Shown: in pieces, positions 57,677 to 64,000 of the stretch
How positions within the stretch are numbered: the stretch's first letter is position 1
Layout: each line of letters begins with the position of its first letter
DNA from: Lottia gigantea
Lineage: Eukaryota; Mollusca; Gastropoda; Lottiidae
Direction: 5' to 3'
Assembly (NCBI RefSeq): GCF_000327385.1
Contig: NW_008710050.1
Coordinates: forward strand, 1,152,000 to 1,215,999
DNA: 64,000 nt
Program-made: the position numbers and the translations under genes
The notes under the pieces: generated by a model
The model's input: the letters and a program-made list of their open reading frames with translations, nothing else
Told to the model about the DNA's origin: nothing
The model's database searches: none

Positions 57677-58020
57677 TGTAGTAAATACATTGGAACCACA
57701 ATTTATGTTAACTGACCTAGTCGCAGACTGGCACAACAGAAGGTGGTCTCGGCCGGCTTTTATTCTAGAAATATTAGTTCATTACGACCTTGAAATCGAT
57801 TTCGTCGCTGATTTTCAACATCATTCTCACATTAAATCTTAAAAGACTACATGTTGGAAAAGAATTGAGCAGACAGCGAGTCTGTAAATGATGATTTAAT
57901 CACTGTTAGTATTGTTACTGTCCATATTATAGTCATTAATCAAACTGGTAGATAATGTTTATTAGACGACCACAGACTATGGTTTATATCAAGATCAATT
58001 CCAGTCTTTCTTATTGAAAG

Positions 58021-58250
58021 GGGAGCCGCGGAGGCTCAGTGAGTTAGACGCTCGATAACTGAAGGTCCAGGGTTCAATCCCAGCATAGGTCGAGATAATA
58101 CCTTCGAATTTTTTAACCCCTGTCAGTGATGAAGGCAAGAGGGACTGACATGGAAAAAGCGTCTAGTAGTTCGGATGGGACAGTAAACCGAGGCCCCGTT
58201 TGCCATAGGATGTGCAGAAAAAGTAGGACGTAAAACTCCATTAATTTCAT
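58021..58250 (+). mobile_element. tRNA-derived SINE with internal deletion
   Basis: The head AGCCGCGGAGGCTCAGTGAG with GGTTCAATCCC (B box) is well preserved. The body runs to GTAAACCGAGGCCCCGTT, then jumps to the tail AGTAGGACGTAAAACTCC. It is about 100 nt shorter than the 15-kb copy. Confidence 0.8.
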
Positions 58251-58799
58251 TTTCTTACTGAAGGGATATATTCGTTTAATTTCATTGTTTAATAGTATGT
58301 GACTGTATCGCTTGAGTTTGGTTTAAATGGCGATGCGCAAGTCATTCTCGCGCAATGATTATCAATCGATACCGTTGTTCTGTGGAGGTTAAACCTATAT
58401 CAACTCACAGGCTCACTAAGGTCTGTCCTTCTATTACTCATAGAATATAGGACTCGTGTATAACGCGTCGTTTTTTTACTGGAATTATCAAAATGCGACT
58501 ATAGATTTAAGGCGACATACTGGTTGTTGGTGATTTTTTTTGAGTCATATTTTACTTCCGGTTGAAGTCGGTTTGAATTTTAAACCAATGGTTCATATGA
58601 GAATCTTATTGTGGCCGTATGATTATATATCAATTATTATGTGTGATTATTATGATTAGTGTGAATAAAAATTATAAAATTTACAATGTTTTGAATGTCC
58701 ATTGTTTTTGAGGTGTGGGGGGTTCAAATGATTACTCCAGGGATGTTAAGGCTTAAAAAGGTTGGGAACCACTGACCTACGTAAAACATACTGGGAGGT

Positions 58800-58985
58800 C
58801 TTTATTGGACTCAAGGTACCACACTATAGGTTTTACCAGTATGTTGGCGAATAATGAAAATTTACGCGATTTCTTATCTCACATGCTTGAAAGATGCGTT
58901 CGAATCTTATGACAGCTATTATTATTTGCAAATATACGCAACTGGTGATCGCTATGATGTGAGGGCACCTATATGTGTTAAAGTC
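58800..58985. repeat. M3 family element
   Basis: ACCACACTATAGGTTTTACC at the left and GGTGATCGCTATGATGTGAG at the right form the inverted ends. Open frames through it are not genes. Confidence 0.5.
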
Positions 58986-60504
58986 ATCAGAGACAGAATA
59001 AAGAAAACTAACTCGGTCAAATGTCCCTTTATCGTGGGACATGAGGGGACGACTTTTTGCTTTGGAAAGTAGGTTGCCAACATATATGGTTAAACTATAA
59101 CCGTAACGGATGAAAAATAAGTCGAAGGAAATTATATAGGAAATTTGGTTGAATAAGACGACTGAACGTTTTTAAAACTATAGTCTAAACCAACACGGAA
59201 CTAATGAAAATAAAATAGCATCGAATGACCGTGCTCTTTGAAGAAGTTAGGAGGAATTGATGTCGGAATTTTGGTTGAATTACGAGAAAAAATGTTAAAA
59301 AGATTGTAATTTCCCGTGTATTGAAGAGAAAGTGTTATTTCATGATTAAAAAACATGTTTTCAAAATATTTCAATCAATATGATTTTACTCGTCTCAATT
59401 TTTCTTGCAGCAATATCCCGATTAAATCCATCCATTGATAAAGATGCTCGATTCCAACATCAAAGACGCTCTTTAGGCTTTTTCTCATCTACAAATTTAT
59501 AAGAACGTCCTTAAATCGTTTGATGTTTTCCGACATTGAGATATTTTGTCGACTTGTATGATTTATTACAGACTTAAATCTGTCTATAATTGTATCTTTT
59601 TATTTTAATACTGCCATGGGAAGTAAACTTTCTGCCAATTTCTGGTTTTCTGCAAACTTTTTGTAATTCAGATAATGATTTGATTTGCATCTTTTAAAAA
59701 CAGAAAACCGTTTTGAGCGTGGATGATGTAAGTGTTTAAAAACCCGTGATTTCATAACAACCTCACCATCAAATATTAGTATACCTAGTTCTAGCCATAC
59801 GTAACTATGATCATGTTACTGGAATCAAAAGTGAAAGACAACGACTTGCGACGTACAAACTCATTTAGAATTGGAAGTTCATTAGCCTCCCTTACGCTTA
59901 ATTCTGACTAAATAAACTCGGTTTGATACTGTAATCGTATATTTCTCGATTGTGTGTCTACTTCAAGGTAGAATATTGATTATCCACAAAAATTGTAGCC
60001 CAAAAAACAAAATTTTAGACCCCGGAATTACTACGCCCGTTTCACTCTGATGCTCTCACATCAAGGTCAAATATCGATGTTAAAAGATGGAACAAGAATA
60101 AGATGTTAAATCTATTTAAAAATCAACTTTATTTCAATATGTCGGTTTCTGGTAGACAGGTATTCACGATGAAGATATGTGGACTATTTCATTCAATTGC
60201 AATCACAGATTTAGAATGTTTACAACTAGAATTCTTCTACTTGTTTTCTACAACCTAATTTCTAACAAATTAACATATTTAGTCTCGTTCTTGTTATTCA
60301 AATATCAGTGATAAGATAGTCCGAAAGTTGCTCACTCTTGTGGATTCTGTGCTCCCGTTCGACAAAAATCATACCATCAATATTGATCAATGTAATATGG
60401 CAATAATGTATCGTCAGATTTTATTGGAACTTTCCCTGGTCGTGTGACATTCTTTAATTATTTGTCATGTTAAATACCAGTGGAAGTAAGGCTGAAAGTT
60501 GCCA

Positions 60505-60647
60505 ACACGTCTTGTCTCTGAAAGATAGAGTTTATGAAGTTAGACTCGCATTACGAAGTGATATTGTTACACAATATAATTCAAATCACTTTGTAATGTG
60601 AGTCTTTTATAACTTCATAAACTCTATCTTTCAGAGACAAGACGTGT
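60505..60647. mobile_element. 143-nt near-perfect hairpin
   Basis: The first 38 nt (beginning ACACGTCTTGTCTCTGAAAG) are matched exactly by the reverse complement of the last 38. Pairing continues with few mismatches (GACTC, CATTAC, AAGTGAT) to a loop of about 25 nt. It is a recent palindromic element or foldback insertion. Confidence 0.75.
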
Positions 60648-61496
60648 AAACTTTACATTTTGTAATGGAAAAAATAAATTCAGTATTCATAAAAGTTTGT
60701 ACGCAGTTGTGGTGGCGGCACTAGCCTCCCGAGACTTGGAGGTACAAATTTTCGAAAAATCCAATTGATTTTTGCATTCTGAGACATATTATGGGGCATA
60801 AACTAAAAATCTTATTTATTATATTTGTTAGAATAAATGGGGATGCACCCTCACTGGCGCTGCCCTTGCATGTACAGGAACATAGGAAGTACACCAAGGG
60901 GCTAGATTGTTCGGACTATGTTATTCAGTTTGTGACAAATCTGTCTAAATTATACTGGAAGGATTGGTAAAGACCTGTATTACACCTACATTGATTGAAT
61001 TCTGAACTTTGATAACGAGTTTAGCTTTGATAATGATAAATAGTGCTTCTAGTATTTTCATTTACGAGCAAAAAAAACCCAGTGATTATAAACTTTATCT
61101 TCTAGTTTTATTCTGATGAATAGGGTATTCACTGAAATAAACATCGGGTTTGGAATTCAGAATTGATTTCCATGGAACCTGTTTTATTGCAGGATCTCAT
61201 GGAACCGTTATTATCACTGTAGTGTCTTTGAGTATCATTAGAATATAAACTGAAGGTAATTGAATTCCAGGATTGTATAGGTTGTATTTTATTAAAGCTA
61301 CATATTCATTACACGATATCATGTAATTCTGTTAGATGAAGAAATACAACTATAGTGATCATTGAATTCTAGATATCTATATAGTTTTATTTACATAGTC
61401 ATTCTTCAGGTCATAATAATTCTATTGGATAAAATACAACTATTGCGCACCCCCCACCACTTTAAAATTTGTTATCAATTTAGATACCCCAACCCC

Positions 61497-61659
61497 CAGT
61501 GACGGAGCCAGGTTTAATTCCCAAGGGGGGGGGGGGGGAATATCTGAGATTGCCCCAATTTCCAACCTAATTATGAGATTTTCGCCCGTAAAAGTTGCTT
61601 TCGGGGCTGCGAGGGGGGCGGCCTCCCCCTCTGACCCCCTCCCTTTGGCTCCGCCACTG
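61497..61659. mobile_element. Short MITE with CAGTGACGGAGCCA ends, family M4
   Basis: The inverted ends CAGTGACGGAGCCA and TGGCTCCGCCACTG match the 27-kb copy. A G run sits inside. Confidence 0.7.
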
Positions 61660-63145
61660 TCAATTGAGCAACTGATATTTCTCATATATACAATAATTGT
61701 TTACGGAACCCTTTAGTAGTTACAGCGTCCAAAAAATTAATTGCAACATAATTTTAGTTGAAACTTTCAGATGAACTATGGGACGCTTCAACAAATTCTC
61801 TATATTTTCATTATTTCGAACACTTAACTTTTCCAATCGTCAAAAAAAATCTGAAAGATGATAAATTTGATGTAACTGAATATTTGCCTGCTGTCTTCAG
61901 TGTGAAAGTAGGGAGTAAAGCTCCATTATAATTATAAAAAATCTATACAAATAGATCAATAAGACCAATGAAAGCAAAAACACAGAGAAAGTAATTAATT
62001 TCTTTGAAGAGGATTCAATGCATTCGAACTGAATTCATAACAAGTAATTTCATTTTATGCCCCAAGTTGCGAAATAAAGGCTGTTTCGCTCAATTAATAT
62101 TTCTTGATGTTTGATATAAAAACAATGAAATACTAAGATCTTTCGTTTCAAGTCAATTAAAATTTCTAGTGAAGTGTATAAGATATCGATCTGGTTGTTT
62201 AATAAATGTGTGTTTATTGCATGAATGTTTGTTTTATTTCAACCAAGTATCAATGTTATTAAAAATAAACACCACATATTATGCAGGAGGTTAAGTAATT
62301 ATTTTATAATTGGAATATTGAACTGCTGGTCCCCGGTAGGGTCAGTAGTGGTTCAGTAAGTTAGACGGTCGATATCACCCCCCCCCCCCCCACACTCTGA
62401 TAAATAATGAAAATAATTTGTATCCACTTCTTTTCTAACAAATCTTGAAATATGATATTTGTAATGTTAATCCCCAAAATACGAGTTATAAGCTCCAAGT
62501 TACATTAAATGAGTCTGCCCCCTTTTTTAACCCCTAGTCTCGCGAGATTTGCGCGGTTATAAAGAAATCAACTGAGCACGTTAAAAAACCATCGAAAATG
62601 GAAATTCAAAATAAGAAGGTTAATGCCGCTGTCCTGGGTCCTGGGTTGCTGGTCTTCATTGATCCAACCAGTTTCACAAAATAGGACGTAAAACACTTCA
62701 CTGTTTAAAAATCATCACGGGTCACGTTTTAAACCACTTCAATGTTCAATGTTGACACAACCAGGCGTGTGTAGGGGGTTGGGCATCGGGTCATACACCC
62801 ATTTCCTCTCAGGTCAAAGGTCAATTTTAAACTGAAAATTAAGCCCTCAATGCTCAATATTTACAAATTTTAAAGAGAGCAATATTGATTAAAATCATTT
62901 GTAATACATCATTGGAATGAGAGATCACTAACCCATCGATTCTCAACATTCATCTCCAGACCTCCTGCCTCGAGGCGATCGCGCCATTCGGGTCTCGCCC
63001 CCAGAGAAACACCTCTCAATTTCTCATCTTTATTTTCTCTGCTCAAATATATTACTATATATATATATATACCACTAAAGGGAAGTAATTTTCGGTGAGA
63101 TGTTTTGAGAGACCGGGGCCTCTGAGTTTTATTTTAATCAAGTTG

Positions 63146-63312
63146 GTCAAATGGAAATGAAATGAAATGAATGGAGTTTTACGTCCTACTTTTCTGCATC
63201 ATATGGGCAATTGAAGACGGGCAACGCCATGCAGGGTGCCATGAGGGACATTTTGCCAGGACAACGGCATTAGCCTGCTCTTTTTCGATTTCCAAATGTC
63301 GGGGAATGTTTA
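63146..63312 (-). repeat. SINE 3' half
   Basis: Reverse-oriented tail (GGAGTTTTACGTCCTACTTT) plus body (CATTAGCCTGCTCTTTTTCG, GATTTCCAAATGTC). The tRNA-like head is absent. Confidence 0.7.
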
Positions 63313-63675
63313 ACTAGCTGGTAAAATGGAGAAGGTTTGTGAAAGTAAATTAAGGACGTGTAAAGATTGTTGAGACTGGACTATTAAAATGAAATCTATC
63401 CAAGTTAGTGGTGAAGATAAATCTTCATGTAACGAAGTTAAATTAAATCTGTGACAATAAATAAAATAAATACAGTTTTTATGAATCTCTCTCCAAGTTG
63501 ATTGTTTTAGAGTGTTTTTTTTTAGATAGAGTTCAGTTTACAGCCACTATTAAATGTCTTCTTGTCTTTATCAATGCAAAAACATTATACAAAAAATAAG
63601 GGAAAAAAATTCAAAAAACACTTCTGACTTAGACAAAAGTGCATTTTTCAAATAGACACAACTTCAGTGAAGTCA

Positions 63676-63772
63676 AAATAGTCCCCCATTGCAGACTGCA
63701 TGGCGTTGCCAGTCTTCATTAGTCCATTAGGCGCAGAAGAGTACGACCTAAAACTCCATTCATTTCATTTCG
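63676..63772 (+). repeat. SINE tail fragment
   Basis: ATGGCGTTGCCAGTCTTCAT, then a GCGCAGAAG stretch and the diverged tail ACGACCTAAAACTCCATTC. Confidence 0.6.
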
Positions 63773-64000
63773 TGTTTACCAATAGTCGAGTGTGTACGAG
63801 TAAGAATATCCAATAAGAGCATGTTAGAATGTTAGTCAATTTATCGAGTTTCAAACCGCCGTCTTTTATAAAGTAGAATAATATTAAGAGAAATCGAAGC
63901 TGAATAAAAGCTCATTAAAATCTCTTTTAGATAAACCATAGATCTTTAAAGCGACATGCCCATTTTGTCGTAGGATGAAGAATATCCGCAAAAGAATCAA

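Larger units (their letters stand above)
56600..64000. other. Gene-poor 3' region
   Basis: No coding region, tRNA or other gene could be supported. It contains the M2 element at 57215-57565, mini-palindromes at 57617-57676 and 60505-60647, SINE copies and fragments at 58021-58250, 62340-62372, 62617-62700, 63146-63312 and 63676-63772, an M3 copy at 58800-58985 and an M4 copy at 61497-61659. The rest is AT-rich sequence in which I see nothing specific. Confidence 0.55.

Noticed and set aside
58021-58100. A true tRNA gene at the SINE head
   Set aside because: A and B boxes are visible but the acceptor stem does not close and the sequence continues into the SINE body.
58833-59072. Pair of 69-72 aa frames on opposite strands
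   Set aside because: They run through an M3 inverted-repeat element and show no protein features.

Overview
This is a stretch of animal nuclear DNA: AT-rich, intron-rich, and full of short inverted-repeat elements, tRNA-derived SINEs and minisatellites. The gene content and the repeat style suggest a lophotrochozoan, most likely a gastropod mollusc. That placement is an inference from memory, not from a search. No retrovirus-like or Polinton-like element was recognised.

Layout. (1) 1854-3092, plus: an intact single-exon inward-rectifier K+ channel with a TATA-like box, an intron in its 3'UTR and a poly(A) signal. (2) 27941-5655, minus: a complete 23-exon polycystin-1 family gene. My exon calls sum to 8,451 nt, exactly 2,817 codons with every junction in phase. 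The order is signal peptide, PKD-like repeats, REJ, GAIN/GPS, first TM, PLAT, then a ten-TM channel part whose last exon keeps an LGD filter. (3) 27.96-31.3 kb: intergenic, with two minisatellites and inverted-repeat elements. (4) 38745-31332, minus: a four-exon theta-class glutathione S-transferase of 230 aa. (5) 40519-55892, plus: a 22-exon class XIX myosin, divergent from the GST gene; 1,076 aa are visible and the start exon was not found. (6) 56.6-64 kb: no gene seen, only SINE pieces and hairpin elements.

The four genes do not form an obvious pathway. The Kir and polycystin genes encode membrane channel-type proteins and converge on each other. The GST and myosin XIX (mitochondrial motor family) genes share an upstream region of about 1.8 kb.

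The main unexpected pattern is that several minisatellites and short duplications sit on exon-intron junctions and copy the splice site itself, often with the first bases of the exon. This occurs at GST exon 3 (about 53 copies), at myosin exons 4, 11, 13 and 18 (4, 1, 1 and 19 extra acceptors), and as a donor-site array at polycystin exon 12. The decoy sites I read in frame lead to an early stop. A second notable feature is a SINE at 31.9-32.3 kb carrying 125 nt of 28S rRNA sequence inside it.
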